Shown here: one piece after another, positions 15,929 through 24,487 of the stretch
Layout: the number at the start of each line of letters is the position of its first letter
Position numbering within the stretch: position 1 is the stretch's first letter
From: Feifania hominis
Lineage (GTDB): Bacteria > Bacillota > Clostridia > Oscillospirales > Feifaniaceae
Length of the DNA: 64,000 nt
Direction: 5' to 3'
NCBI RefSeq assembly: GCF_014384765.1
Contig: NZ_JACRSP010000004.1
Span: forward strand, 1-64,000
Program-made: the position numbers and the translations under genes
Notes under the pieces: generated by a model
Seen by the model: only the letters and a program-made list of their open reading frames with translations
What the model was told of the DNA's origin: nothing
Databases searched by the model: none

Positions 15929-15965
15929 AAAGGGGCCGTGTCTGAACTTCAGACACGGCCCCTTT
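15929..15965. terminator. Bidirectional terminator
   Basis: AGGGGCCGTGTCTGAA / TTCAGACACGGCCCCT, with AAA on one flank and TTT on the other. It lies between the convergent MATE and flippase genes. The preceding 130 bases hold only GC-rich inverted repeats and no plausible gene. Confidence 0.85.
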
Positions 15966-16004
15966 CATGGCGGAAAAGGGAGACACGCGGCCCCGCCCGC
16001 AGCC

Positions 16005-17525
16005 TCAGCGGCGCACGGGGGCCAGATCGTCCCGGCGCACGCCGCCCGTGATCCACAGGCACAGCGCATAGAGAGCGCTCAGCATCAGAGCGCCGAGCAC
16101 CATTGACGCGAAAGCGGGCAGACTCTGCAGCGGCTCGACGCCGAACGTAAGGCGCGTGAGCAGCGCCGCTGTGAGCGCCGAGAGGACGGGCTTGCAAAAC
16201 CACTTTCCCCAGCGGATGGGCAGCCCCGTGACCACAAAGAGCCGCCGGGCGTTCAAAAAGCAGGTGAGGAGATTTGACACGATCATCACCAGCAGAAAGC
16301 CCTTGATGCCCTCGTGCGGCACGATCAGGGCGATCAGCGCGATGCGCGAGGCCGAGTCGAGAAGACTGTAGCGCAGGGAGCTGACCTGCTGATTGAGGCC
16401 CTTGAGAATGCCGTCGATGATGTTCTCGAGATAGATCAGCGGCATGATGGGGGCGAGCACGCTCAGCAGAAACCCGACTTCGTCGCTCTTGTAGAGGAGC
16501 TGCCCGAGCGGGTAGGCGTAGACGCAGAAGAGCGCCCCGAGCAGCACCGAGATGGACAGCGTGATGTGAATGGCGCGCGAGATGGTGCGGTGGAGCTTTG
16601 CGTCCTGACGGCGGACGTTGGCCTCGCTGATCTCGGGCACCAGCAGCGTCGACAGAGAGTTTAAAAAGGACGAGGGGAAGAAGAGCAGCGGCATGGCCAT
16701 GCCCTTGAGCATGCCGAACTGGGAGAGCCCCATCTCCTTGGAGCCGGTGTGCACCGCGAGCCGGTCGGGCACCAGCAGATTTTCAATGGTGCGAAGCAGG
16801 GAGTTGAGCCAGCTGCCCGCCGCGATGGGCAGGGCGATCTGGGCGAACTTTCTGAGAATGGGGGAGCGTGCGGGGGCGCCGCCCGCCGGAATGGTGCGGC
16901 AGTCGCGCCGGTAGGCCGCGAAGAGATAGAGCGTCGATGCGGCCTCGCTCACGGCATTGCCGACGACGACCGCGGCGCAGGCGGCGGCGATGCCGCGCGG
17001 GGCGTAGCGCCCGAGCAGAAAGAAGATCAGCCCCATGCGCACCGTCTGCTCGAAGAGCAGCGCCGCCGAGGAGCTCTTGACCCGCCGCCGGGCGATGAAG
17101 TAGCCCTTGAAGCAGGCCGCCGCGCTCATGCAGGGCAGCCCGAAGGAGAGGATGCGAAGCGGCAGCGCCGCGCGCTCGTCGTGGAGAAAGACCGCCGAGA
17201 TGAAGTCGGACCCGAAGAAGAGGGCCGCAAAGGCCGCAAGGCCGACAAGGACACTCACGCCGACGGTGCGCCGCAGGATGCGCCGCACCGTGCGGCGGTC
17301 GGCGGTTGGGCTCTCGGAGATCAGCCGGGTCACGGCGATGGGGATGCCGGCCGTCGCGAGCGTGGTCGCGAGCACATAGAGCGAGAAGATCAGCTGGTAG
17401 AGCCCCATGCCCTCGGCGCCGATCTTGTCGGAGAGGTAGACGCGGAAAAAGATGCCGACCGTGCGCAGAATCAGCGAGGTCAGCGTCATGATGAGCGCAT
17501 TTTTGAGAAAGGTCCACTTTTTCAT
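16005..17525 (-). CDS. SpoVB/MurJ-like polysaccharide flippase
   Basis: 506 residues, about 14 membrane helices, MOP exporter superfamily. N-terminal NALIMTLTSLILRTVGIFFRVYLSDKIGAEGMGLYQL matches stage V sporulation protein B and related lipid-linked oligosaccharide flippases. Other family signs: AGIPIAVTRLISE, GYFIARRRVKSSS and PLLFFPSSFLNSLSTLLVPEISEA. It likely flips lipid II or a wall precursor across the membrane; in spore-formers the orthologue acts in cortex synthesis. ATG 17525. The 60 bases upstream contain GGGGGACACCCCC, a small hairpin. It follows the Pit/DUF47 pair on the same strand. Confidence 0.88.
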   Translation of the reverse strand: MKKWTFLKNALIMTLTSLILRTVGIFFRVYLSDKIGAEGMGLYQLIFSLYVLATTLATAGIPIAVTRLISESPTADRRTVRRILRRTVGVSVLVGLAAFAALFFGSDFISAVFLHDERAALPLRILSFGLPCMSAAACFKGYFIARRRVKSSSAALLFEQTVRMGLIFFLLGRYAPRGIAAACAAVVVGNAVSEAASTLYLFAAYRRDCRTIPAGGAPARSPILRKFAQIALPIAAGSWLNSLLRTIENLLVPDRLAVHTGSKEMGLSQFGMLKGMAMPLLFFPSSFLNSLSTLLVPEISEANVRRQDAKLHRTISRAIHITLSISVLLGALFCVYAYPLGQLLYKSDEVGFLLSVLAPIMPLIYLENIIDGILKGLNQQVSSLRYSLLDSASRIALIALIVPHEGIKGFLLVMIVSNLLTCFLNARRLFVVTGLPIRWGKWFCKPVLSALTAALLTRLTFGVEPLQSLPAFASMVLGALMLSALYALCLWITGGVRRDDLAPVRR

Positions 17526-17585
17526 CCGTTCCCAGCCTTTCAGGGGGTGTCCCCCTACTATTTATATTGGCCGGGCACGAAAAAA

Positions 17586-18086
17586 TCACAGATTTTGCAG
17601 AATCAGGCGCTCCGCGGCGTCGGCAAGACGCCACAGCGCGGCGCAGAGCCCCTCGGCCGCCGCCGACGGCCCACGCGGGGAAGCGGCGCTGTCCGCGGGG
17701 GCGGCGAGTGCGCGCAGCCGGTCGCAGGCGAGCAGGGGAGCCGGCGACTTGTGAAAGGAGCCAAGCGACGCAAAGAGCTCGCCGAGGGCCGCCGCGCAGA
17801 CGCCGGGATCGGGCGAAGAGGCAGGGGCGCTTTGCGCGCAGCGCCCGGCCTGCCAGGCGATCAGCTCGAGCGCCTGTGCGAGCTCCATCAGCTCGCCCGC
17901 GCCGACCGGGGGGATGAATTCGCGCGCGAGCCGGTCGCGGTAGCGCCCGCGCGCAAGGCGCAGCTCCCGCAGCGCCCGGCCGCAGGCCGCGGCATCGCGG
18001 TGTCCTGCCGCGTCGAGCACCGCACGGCACAGCTCCGCGAGGCCGCACAGCTGTTCGTAGCAGTCGGGTCTTTTTGCTCTGGCCAT
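17586..18086 (-). CDS. DUF47-like (PhoU-type) partner of the Pit transporter
   Basis: 166 residues from ATG at 18086 (AAGGAG eight bases upstream; a GTG three codons earlier is also possible). Mostly helical, Ala/Arg-rich. The segment YRDRLAREFIPPVGAGELMELAQALELIA matches the PhoU-like DUF47 family, where F-I-T-P-I-x-R-E-D-I is typical, and the rest of the bundle is degenerate. DUF47 proteins are accessory regulators of Pit phosphate transporters and are typically encoded next to them, as here (61 bp downstream of pit). It is shorter than the usual ~205 residues. Assignment depends on both motif and context. Confidence 0.65.
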   Translation of the reverse strand: MARAKRPDCYEQLCGLAELCRAVLDAAGHRDAAACGRALRELRLARGRYRDRLAREFIPPVGAGELMELAQALELIAWQAGRCAQSAPASSPDPGVCAAALGELFASLGSFHKSPAPLLACDRLRALAAPADSAASPRGPSAAAEGLCAALWRLADAAERLILQNL

Positions 18087-18146
18087 CACAGTCACTCCTT
18101 TTTTCAGTCCCCATATTCTATGAGAGAGAGGCGCGGCGCGTGCCGC

Positions 18147-19196
18147 CTAGAAGACCCGCAGGAAGAGCACCGCAAACAGGTACCCGAGTGCCCCGCAGCC
18201 CGGAAAGGTCAAAATCCAGGTCAGGGCCATGTTCCAGGCAATGTCCCAGCGCACGCCCGTGAGCCGCCGCGCTGCGCCCACCCCCATGACGGCCGAGGTC
18301 TTGGTGTGGGTCGTGCTGACCGGGAGCCCGCCGAGAGAGCTCAAAAGCAGACAGCACGCGCCGGCGAGATCCGCACAGAAGCCCTCGGGCGGGGTCAGGC
18401 GCACCATGTCGAGCCCCACCGATTTGATGATGCGGTAGCCGCCGATCGAGGTGCCGAGCGCCATCACCGCCGAGCAGAGAAGCATCAGCCACACCGGTAC
18501 GGCGAAGCTGCCGGCGTCCGCTCCGCCGCGGGCGAGACAGACGCCGAGAAGAAAGATGCCCATGAACTTCTGCCCGTCCTGCGCGCCGTGCATAAACGCC
18601 ATAGCGGCGCCGCCCGCCGCCTGCGCGCGGGAGAAAGCGCGGTTGGCGCTGGGGCGGCTGAGGCCCCGCCCGAGCAGACGGGTGAGCCTTGCGAGCGCGA
18701 AGCCGAGCGCAAAGCCGAGCAGCGTCGACAGCCCGAGCCCCCACAGCACCCGGCTCCACGCCGCCCACCGCACGCCGGAAAAGCCGCCGTGCAGCGCGAC
18801 GGCGGCCCCCGTGACGCCGGCCGTGAGCGCGTGGCTCTCGCTTGTGGGGATGCCGAACCACCAGGCGGCGCTCGCCCAGACCACAATGGCGAAGAGCGCC
18901 GCCGCGAGAGCGGTGAGCGCCGCGCGCGCGTCGCCGCCGAAGTCGGCGATGCCGTAGATGGTCGCGGCGACGCTCGCGTTGAGAGCGGTCATGGTGAGCA
19001 CGCCGAGAAAGTTGAAAACCGCCGCCATGAGCACGGCGGCGCGCGGACCGACGGCGCGGGTGGCGACGCAGGTCGCAATGGCGTTTGGCGCGTCGGTCCA
19101 GCCGTTGACGAGCACCACGCCGAGCGTGAGCGCGACAATGGCGGCGAGCGCCGGGTCGCGCAGCTCAGTCAGCAGCGCGCCGAGTGTCAGATCCAT
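18147..19196 (-). CDS. pit: Low-affinity inorganic phosphate transporter, Pit family
   Basis: 349 residues from ATG at 19196 (AGGGGGG upstream). About ten membrane helices in two inverted halves. The family signature GxNDxANxxGT appears as GWTDAPNAIATC in the first half. GIPTSESHAL and FMHGAQDGQKFMGIFLLG follow, and the second signature is GLPVSTTHTKTSAVMGVG. It imports phosphate, or metal-phosphate, using the proton gradient. It is the first gene of an operon with the DUF47-like protein. The first signature is atypical (T in place of N), but the proline and asparagine are retained. Confidence 0.9.
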   Translation of the reverse strand: MDLTLGALLTELRDPALAAIVALTLGVVLVNGWTDAPNAIATCVATRAVGPRAAVLMAAVFNFLGVLTMTALNASVAATIYGIADFGGDARAALTALAAALFAIVVWASAAWWFGIPTSESHALTAGVTGAAVALHGGFSGVRWAAWSRVLWGLGLSTLLGFALGFALARLTRLLGRGLSRPSANRAFSRAQAAGGAAMAFMHGAQDGQKFMGIFLLGVCLARGGADAGSFAVPVWLMLLCSAVMALGTSIGGYRIIKSVGLDMVRLTPPEGFCADLAGACCLLLSSLGGLPVSTTHTKTSAVMGVGAARRLTGVRWDIAWNMALTWILTFPGCGALGYLFAVLFLRVF

Positions 19197-19387
19197 GAAA
19201 ATCCCCCCTGTGACGGAATCGTTGTCCCACACAGGAAAATATATGTAAAGTGCCCGTCAAAAAGCCCGGCAGATGAGAAAACGGAAGAATGAGCGAGATT
19301 GAAAGAGCCTGACAGAGAAACAGCGGGGAGAGCCGCCGTGCGTTTTCCCCGCGGCCCGACGGAGACCGCAGGGAGCTCTGCGCGCGC

Positions 19388-19416
19388 TTGACGCAGTCGG
19401 CCAAAAAAGGTAAACT
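19388..19416 (+). promoter_or_regulatory. Sigma-A promoter of the xpaC-telA operon
   Basis: TTGACG (19388-19393), 17-bp spacer, TAAACT (19411-19416), 30 bases before the TTG start of the first gene. Confidence 0.7.
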
Positions 19417-19446
19417 GAATTCAGAACACTGACGGGAGAGGATTTC

Positions 19447-20112
19447 TTGAGAGAGAAAAAGATCAAAACTGCCATTCCCATCTACCTTGCGGCGGGCGTC
19501 TTCGTGCTGCTCGGCATTCTCATTCCCCTGACGGGTATCGGCGCGATTCTGGGGGTGCTCGCGGCTGCGGCGGTGACCTTTGCCGTGGCGGACCGGCTGA
19601 TCCCGGCGCGCACGGTGATGGTCCGGGAACCGGAGCCGGAGATCAAAACCGGCGACGAGACGGTCGACGAGGCCATCGCCCAGGGCCGCCGCGGGCTCGA
19701 GCAACTGCGCCGCGCAAACGAGCTGATCCCCGACGAGGTGCTCTCGGCCCAGATCGGCCGCATGGAGACCGCGGGGGACCGGATTTTAAAGCTCGTGGCA
19801 CAGCACCCCGAGAAGCTCGACGACATCCGGCGTTTTCTCAACTACTTTCTGCCCACGGCGAACAAGCTGCTCGCCGCCTATGCCAGGCTCACCTCGGCCG
19901 ATGTCCGGGGCGAAAATGTCGCCGAGGCGACCACCCGCATCCGCGACAGCATGGAGCTTGTTGCGCGCGCCTTTGAGCGCCAGCTCGACCGGCTCTACCA
20001 CGATGAGGCGCTCGATATCACGACCGACATACAGGTGCTCGAGAGCATGATGGCGAGCGAGGGCCTGCTGGACCAAAACGAATTTAAAAACAACAAGGGA
20101 AAGGATGAATGA
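19447..20112 (+). CDS. xpaC: XpaC-like 5-bromo-4-chloroindolyl phosphate hydrolysis family protein
   Basis: 221 residues. Two hydrophobic helices at about 9-48 (IPIYLAAGVFVLLGILIPL and GAILGVLAAAAVTFAVADRL), then a cytoplasmic helical domain containing ANELIPDEVLSAQIGRMETAGDRILKLV and RRFLNYFLPTANKLLAAYARL, typical of PF10112. In Bacilli and Clostridia this gene pairs with telA, as here. The biochemical role is unknown; the family name derives from a plate assay. TTG start after GGGAGAGG. Its stop overlaps the telA start (ATGA at 20109), giving coupled translation. Confidence 0.85.
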   Translation: MREKKIKTAIPIYLAAGVFVLLGILIPLTGIGAILGVLAAAAVTFAVADRLIPARTVMVREPEPEIKTGDETVDEAIAQGRRGLEQLRRANELIPDEVLSAQIGRMETAGDRILKLVAQHPEKLDDIRRFLNYFLPTANKLLAAYARLTSADVRGENVAEATTRIRDSMELVARAFERQLDRLYHDEALDITTDIQVLESMMASEGLLDQNEFKNNKGKDE

Positions 20113-21257
20113 CCATGAGCGAGATCCCGAAACTGACACTGGAGCCCAATCTGAACGAGGGCATGCCCTCATTGACCCTTGACCCGACCGCGCCGGCGGA
20201 GCCCAAAAAAGAGATCGTCCCGGTGACCATCGAGGAGACGAAGCTCACCCCCGAAGAGCAGAAAGCCGTCGACGAGTTCGCCGAGAAGATCGACATCGAC
20301 AACACCAACATGGTGCTGCAGTACGGCGCGGCGGCGCAGAAGAGCATCGCCGACTTCTCGGGCTCGGCGCTCGAGAAAGTGCGCTCGAAAGACCTCGGCG
20401 AGGTGGGCGACATGATCACCGAGCTTGTGGTGGAGCTCAAGGGCTTTGACGCCACCGAGGAGAGCAAGGGCCTCTTCGGCCTGTTCAAAAAGACCCGAAA
20501 TAAGGTGGAGGTTCTCAAGACACGCTACGACAAGGCGGAGAACAGCGTCAACAGGATCACCGGCATGCTCGAGGAGCACCAGGTCACCCTGATGAAAGAC
20601 ATCGCCATGCTCGACAAGATGTACGAGATGAATCTGCAGTACTTCAAGGAGCTGACCATGTACATCCTCGCGGGCAAGAAGAAGCTCGAGCAGGTGCAGA
20701 CGGTCGATCTGCCCGCGCTCAATGAGAAGGCGAAAGCCTCGGGCCTGCCCGAGGATGCGCAGGCCGCAAACGACCTTGCCAACCGCTGCAACCGCTTTGA
20801 GAAAAAGCTGCACGATCTGGAACTGACGCGCAACATCTCCGTTCAGATGGCGCCGCAGATCCGCCTGATTCAGAACAACGACAGCCTGATGGCGGAGAAG
20901 ATACAGTCCTCCATCGTCAACACCATTCCGCTGTGGAAGAGCCAGATGGTGCTCGCGCTCGGGCTCGCCCACTCGCAGCAGGCTATGCAGGCGCAGCGCG
21001 CCGTCACCGATATGACAAATGAGATGCTCAAAAAGAACGCCGAGATGCTCAAGACCGGCTCGATTGAGACCGCCAAGGAGTCTGAGCGCGGCATTGTGGA
21101 CATCGAGACCCTGCGCCAGACCAACCAGTCGCTGATCTCGACGCTCGACGAGGTGCTCAAGATTCAGCAGGAGGGCCGCGAGAAGCGCCGCGCCGCCGAG
21201 CAGGAGCTGACCATGATCGAGGGCGAGCTCAAGGCGAAGCTGCTGGAGCTGCGCTAG
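20109..21257 (+). CDS. telA: TelA family toxic anion resistance protein
   Basis: 382 residues, soluble, almost all helical with coiled-coil segments. Family motifs: IDNTNMVLQYGAAAQKSIADFS, DLGEVGDMITELVVELKGF, NRITGMLEEHQVTLMKDIAML and QMAPQIRLIQNNDSLMAEKI. TelA/KlaA-type proteins are linked to tellurite and cell-wall-antibiotic tolerance; the mechanism is unresolved. It is the second gene of an xpaC-telA-lemA-TPM operon, an arrangement that points to a membrane or envelope protection complex. Confidence 0.93.
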   Translation: MTMSEIPKLTLEPNLNEGMPSLTLDPTAPAEPKKEIVPVTIEETKLTPEEQKAVDEFAEKIDIDNTNMVLQYGAAAQKSIADFSGSALEKVRSKDLGEVGDMITELVVELKGFDATEESKGLFGLFKKTRNKVEVLKTRYDKAENSVNRITGMLEEHQVTLMKDIAMLDKMYEMNLQYFKELTMYILAGKKKLEQVQTVDLPALNEKAKASGLPEDAQAANDLANRCNRFEKKLHDLELTRNISVQMAPQIRLIQNNDSLMAEKIQSSIVNTIPLWKSQMVLALGLAHSQQAMQAQRAVTDMTNEMLKKNAEMLKTGSIETAKESERGIVDIETLRQTNQSLISTLDEVLKIQQEGREKRRAAEQELTMIEGELKAKLLELR

Positions 21258-21269
21258 GAGGAGAGGACG

Positions 21270-21818
21270 TTGAAGCTCTGGGAAAACCGCAAACTCGCCT
21301 GGGCCGTTCTGGCGCTCGCCGTGGTGCTGACCATTCTCTTCTCGTGCGCCGCGGGGCTGCGCCGTGAGCGAAGTCGCGCTCTCGATGTATTCTACGAGGG
21401 CACGCAGGGCGACGGCCTTTCGGCCTACAACGATCTGCAAAAGCGCGCCGAGTGCGCCTACAATCTGCTCACTCTCGCGACGAAGTACGACAAAAATGAC
21501 ACCGAGGGCGCAAGGGCGCTGACCGCAGCGCGGCGCGCGCTGCTCGACGCGCAGGAGATCGGCGAAATGGCCGAGGCGAACGCCGCGCTCACCGAGGCGC
21601 TCGCTCTCGTTCGCAGCGAGAGCGGCAGCTATGGCATGAATGAGCAGGACAGCAGGCTCTTCGAGCGCCAGGTCACCGAGATGGTCTCGCGCGGCGAGAC
21701 CATCTCCCACAACGACTACGACCCGCAGGCGGCGCGCTTCAACGAGCGCCTGTCGGGTTTCCCGCGGGGCGTTGTCAGCGCTCTGATGGGCATCGAACCG
21801 CTTGAGCGAATCAAGTAG
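21270..21818 (+). CDS. LemA-like membrane-anchored protein
   Basis: 182 residues from a TTG with GGAGGAGAGG upstream. One N-terminal membrane helix (about 10-30), then a helical domain. The end pattern ISHNDYDPQAARFNERLSGF followed by PRGVVSALMGIEP matches the C-terminal signature of LemA proteins (YN-x-x-V-x-x-(F/Y)N-x-x-I-x-x-FP). The central bundle is divergent and the protein is slightly short. LemA and TPM-domain proteins are commonly encoded together, which supports the call. Function of the family is unknown; it is probably a scaffold at the membrane. Confidence 0.7.
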   Translation: MKLWENRKLAWAVLALAVVLTILFSCAAGLRRERSRALDVFYEGTQGDGLSAYNDLQKRAECAYNLLTLATKYDKNDTEGARALTAARRALLDAQEIGEMAEANAALTEALALVRSESGSYGMNEQDSRLFERQVTEMVSRGETISHNDYDPQAARFNERLSGFPRGVVSALMGIEPLERIK

Positions 21819-21835
21819 AGAAAGAGAGTACACAA

Positions 21836-22870
21836 GTGACGAATACCAGACACACAGCAAGGGAGCTCGCGGCGCTCGTTCTGGCGGCGCTGCTGCTCTG
21901 CACAGCCGCACTGGGTGCATCGGCCGTATCCAATCTGCCCGAGCCGAGCGAGAGCTTCTATGTGGCCGACTACGCCGACGTGCTCGAGAGCGACACCATC
22001 ACCCACATCGTCGAGGAGAACGACAAACTCTTCGCGGCAAACGGCGCGCAGATCGTCGTTGTGACGATGGATTTTATCGGCGACAACAGCATTGAGGACT
22101 ATGCCTACGCCCTGTTCAACGAGTGGGGCGTCGGCTCCGAGGAGAAACAAAACGGTCTGCTTCTCCTGCTCGACATCGGCGGGGACAACTACTGGATCAC
22201 GCCGGGCCGGGGCATGGAGAAGGAGCTCTCGAGCGCCACGCTCGGCGATATTCTCTACGATTACCTCGAGGAGGACTTCGCCGCAAAGGACTACGACGCC
22301 GGCGTGAGAAAGGTCTTCGACGAGCTCGTCGACCGGGTGTATGACCACTACGGCGAGGGGACGATCGGCGGGACTGTCACGCCGCCCTCCGGCGGCACGT
22401 ATGAGCCGGACTACTATGAGCCCGAGCCCCGGCGCTCGCCGCTTGCAACCATCATGACGGTGGGCTTCATTTTGCTTGTGGTGCTTGTCATCGCCTCGCT
22501 GATCTCCGCAAGCCGCCACCGGCGCTACTCGCGCCCCTATCAGGGCGGCTACGGGGCGCCCCCGCCGCGGCGCACAACGGTCTTTGTGCCCCTGTTTGGG
22601 CGCAGACCGCGCTATCCGCCGCCCCCGCCGAGAGGCCCCGGGGGCGGTCCTCCTCCGGGAGGGTCCTCCAGACCGCCGCGCGGCGGTTTCTGGGGCGGCT
22701 TTTCGAGCGGCGGCTCGTCACGCGGTGGCGGCGCGGGCCGGTCGAGCTTCGGCCGCTCCGGAGGCAGCAGTTTCGGCGGCCGCTCCGGAGGCGGACGCTC
22801 CAGTTTTGGCGGCGGCAGCCGCTCGGGTGGAGGCGGTTCCTCCCGCGGGGGCGGAGCCGGCCGGCGCTGA
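21836..22870 (+). CDS. TPM-domain (YgcG-like) membrane protein
   Basis: 344 residues, GTG start. Signal peptide at about 10-32 (LAALVLAALLLCTAALGASA), TPM phosphatase-like domain at about 38-175 (VADYADVLESDTITHIVEEND, GAQIVVVTMDF, WGVGSEEKQNGLLLLLDIG), one membrane helix at about 205-225, and a C-terminal tail rich in Gly, Ser, Arg and Pro (SSFGGRSGGG-type repeats). This layout is typical of the YgcG/TPM family that accompanies LemA. The tail is cytoplasmic and may be disordered or bind nucleic acid or membrane (inference). Last gene of the telA operon, followed by a strong terminator. Confidence 0.88.
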   Translation: MTNTRHTARELAALVLAALLLCTAALGASAVSNLPEPSESFYVADYADVLESDTITHIVEENDKLFAANGAQIVVVTMDFIGDNSIEDYAYALFNEWGVGSEEKQNGLLLLLDIGGDNYWITPGRGMEKELSSATLGDILYDYLEEDFAAKDYDAGVRKVFDELVDRVYDHYGEGTIGGTVTPPSGGTYEPDYYEPEPRRSPLATIMTVGFILLVVLVIASLISASRHRRYSRPYQGGYGAPPPRRTTVFVPLFGRRPRYPPPPPRGPGGGPPPGGSSRPPRGGFWGGFSSGGSSRGGGAGRSSFGRSGGSSFGGRSGGGRSSFGGGSRSGGGGSSRGGGAGRR

Positions 22871-22876
22871 ACGCAT

Positions 22877-22912
22877 AAAAAGACCCGGCAGCACTTGCTG
22901 CCGGGTCTTTTT
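22877..22912. terminator. Bidirectional terminator
   Basis: AAAAAGACCCGGCAGCA / TGCTGCCGGGTCTTTTT with a two-base spacer. It ends both the telA operon and the convergent aspartase gene. Confidence 0.93.
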
Positions 22913-22919
22913 ATGCAAC

Positions 22920-24311
22920 TCAACCCGCGTGACCCATGGTCATGCCGCGCGGGTCGAGAAGCCGGTCGATCTCCTCGGCGGTGAGAGGCGTCTGCTCGAG
23001 CAGCAGCGCGCGCACCGGCCGCCCGGTGCGCAGGGCCTCTTTGGCGATGGCGGCCGACTTCTGATAGCCGAGCCTGGGGCAGAGCACGGTGACGACACTG
23101 ACACTGCCCTCAAGCAGCGCGCCGCACCGCTCGCGGTTGGCGGTGACGCCGCGCAGACAGTTGTGATCGAGACTGGCGACGCCGTTTGCCAGCGTCTCGA
23201 TGGATTCAAAGAGCTTGTAAAAGAGAATGGGCTCAAAGGCGTTGAGCTCAAGCTGACCGGCCTCGGCCGCAAGGGTGATGGCGCAGTCGTTGCCGATGAC
23301 GCCAAACGCGATCTGACTGACCACTTCGGGAATGACGGGGTTGACCTTGCCCGGCATGATGGACGAGCCGTTCTGGCGCGCGGGCAAGGTGATCTCGCCG
23401 ATGCCCGTGCGCGGGCCGGAGGAGAGAAGACGCAGATCGTTGCACATCTTCGAGAGGTTGACCGCGCAGTTTTTCACCGCCGCCGAGGCGGCGACAAAGG
23501 CGTCGAGATTCTGAGTGGCGTCAATGAGGTTGGACGCCTGGCGAAGCGGCAGCCCGGTCAGTTCCGCAAGCGACCCGACGATGTGGCTGACATAGAAAGA
23601 GCTCGCATTGAGACTTGTGCCAATGGCGGTGCCGCCCATGTTGACAACGGCGAGCTCGTCGCTCACGGCGCGCAGCCGGGCCATGTCGCGCTCTATCGCG
23701 CAGCGCCAGGCACCGAACTCCTGCCCGAGGCGGATGGGTACGGCATCCTGCAGCTGAGTGCGGCCGACCTTGACGATGTCATCGAACTCGAGCTCCTTGT
23801 CTGCAAGGGCCCGGCAGAGAGAGGCGAGCGACCCGATCAGCCGCCCGAGCAGAACAATCGCCGTCACGCGGCCTGCCGTGGGGATGACGTCGTTGGTCGA
23901 CTGGCCCATGTTGATGTGGTCGTTCGGGTGCAAAACGGCGTAGTCGCCTCTGGCGCCGCCGAGCAGTTCGATGGCGCGGTTGCAGATGACCTCGTTTGCG
24001 TTCATGTTGGCCGAAGTGCCGGCCCCGCCCTGGATGGGGTCGGTGATGAACCACTCGCGCAGCTCGCCCGCGAGAATTTCGTCGCAGGCGGCGCAGATGG
24101 CGGTGCACTGACGGGTGGTGAGCAGCCCCGCGGAGTAGTTGGTGATGGCCGCCGCACGCTTGATCGCGGCAAGGCTGCGGATGAACTCCGGGTGGAGTGC
24201 TCTGCCCGTGATGGGGAAATTCTCCGCTGCGCGCAGCGTCTGAATGCCGTAGTAGGCGTTCTGGTCAACCCGCATCTCCCCGATGGAGTCGCGCTCGATT
24301 CGCATTGTCAT
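22920..24311 (-). CDS. aspA: Aspartate ammonia-lyase
   Basis: 463 residues from ATG at 24311 (GGGAGGAACCGGAC just upstream; an upstream in-frame ATG lies in the AT-rich leader). Fumarase/aspartase superfamily: catalyses L-aspartate to fumarate plus ammonia. Motifs: GTSANMNANEVICNRAIE, HPNDHINMGQSTNDV, GRTQLQDAVPI, and the catalytic loop GSSIMPGKVNPVIPE. The N-terminal (ERDSIGEM-x-V) and C-terminal regions fit aspartase better than fumarase. Length is typical. Single-gene transcript with its own sigma-A promoter. Likely provides fumarate or ammonia during amino-acid fermentation. Confidence 0.92.
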   Translation of the reverse strand: MTMRIERDSIGEMRVDQNAYYGIQTLRAAENFPITGRALHPEFIRSLAAIKRAAAITNYSAGLLTTRQCTAICAACDEILAGELREWFITDPIQGGAGTSANMNANEVICNRAIELLGGARGDYAVLHPNDHINMGQSTNDVIPTAGRVTAIVLLGRLIGSLASLCRALADKELEFDDIVKVGRTQLQDAVPIRLGQEFGAWRCAIERDMARLRAVSDELAVVNMGGTAIGTSLNASSFYVSHIVGSLAELTGLPLRQASNLIDATQNLDAFVAASAAVKNCAVNLSKMCNDLRLLSSGPRTGIGEITLPARQNGSSIMPGKVNPVIPEVVSQIAFGVIGNDCAITLAAEAGQLELNAFEPILFYKLFESIETLANGVASLDHNCLRGVTANRERCGALLEGSVSVVTVLCPRLGYQKSAAIAKEALRTGRPVRALLLEQTPLTAEEIDRLLDPRGMTMGHAG

Positions 24312-24384
24312 GTCCGGTTCCTCCCACCGATATGAAAAAAATAATTCAAATTTCAAATTTTTGCAAGTTTTCTTTCATACTGTG

Positions 24385-24413
24385 AGTGTACCATGCCGCG
24401 TGATGGAATTCAA
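24385..24413 (-). promoter_or_regulatory. Sigma-A promoter of aspA
   Basis: Minus strand TTGAAT (24413-24408), 17-bp spacer, TACACT (24390-24385). The region from 24312 to 24448 is markedly AT-rich compared with its surroundings. Confidence 0.7.
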
Positions 24414-24448
24414 TGCAAAATATAAAATAAATGAAAGAAAAGTTGCAC

Positions 24449-24485
24449 AAAAAAATACCCCCGCCGTTTTGGCAGGGGCATTTTT
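24449..24485 (-). terminator. Terminator of the GntR/ABC operon
   Basis: Minus strand GCCCCTGCC, AAAAC, GGCGGGG, then GTATTTTTTT, just after the permease stop codon. Confidence 0.85.
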
Positions 24486-24487
24486 CT

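Noticed and set aside
16749..19292. 847-codon plus-strand open frame over the flippase and pit genes
   Set aside because: Composition is antisense to well-defined membrane proteins; it is a GC-rich shadow without ribosome site or family motif.
20169..21920. 583-codon minus-strand open frame opposite telA
   Set aside because: Antisense of the TelA coding frame, with Leu/Arg/Val-rich random composition.
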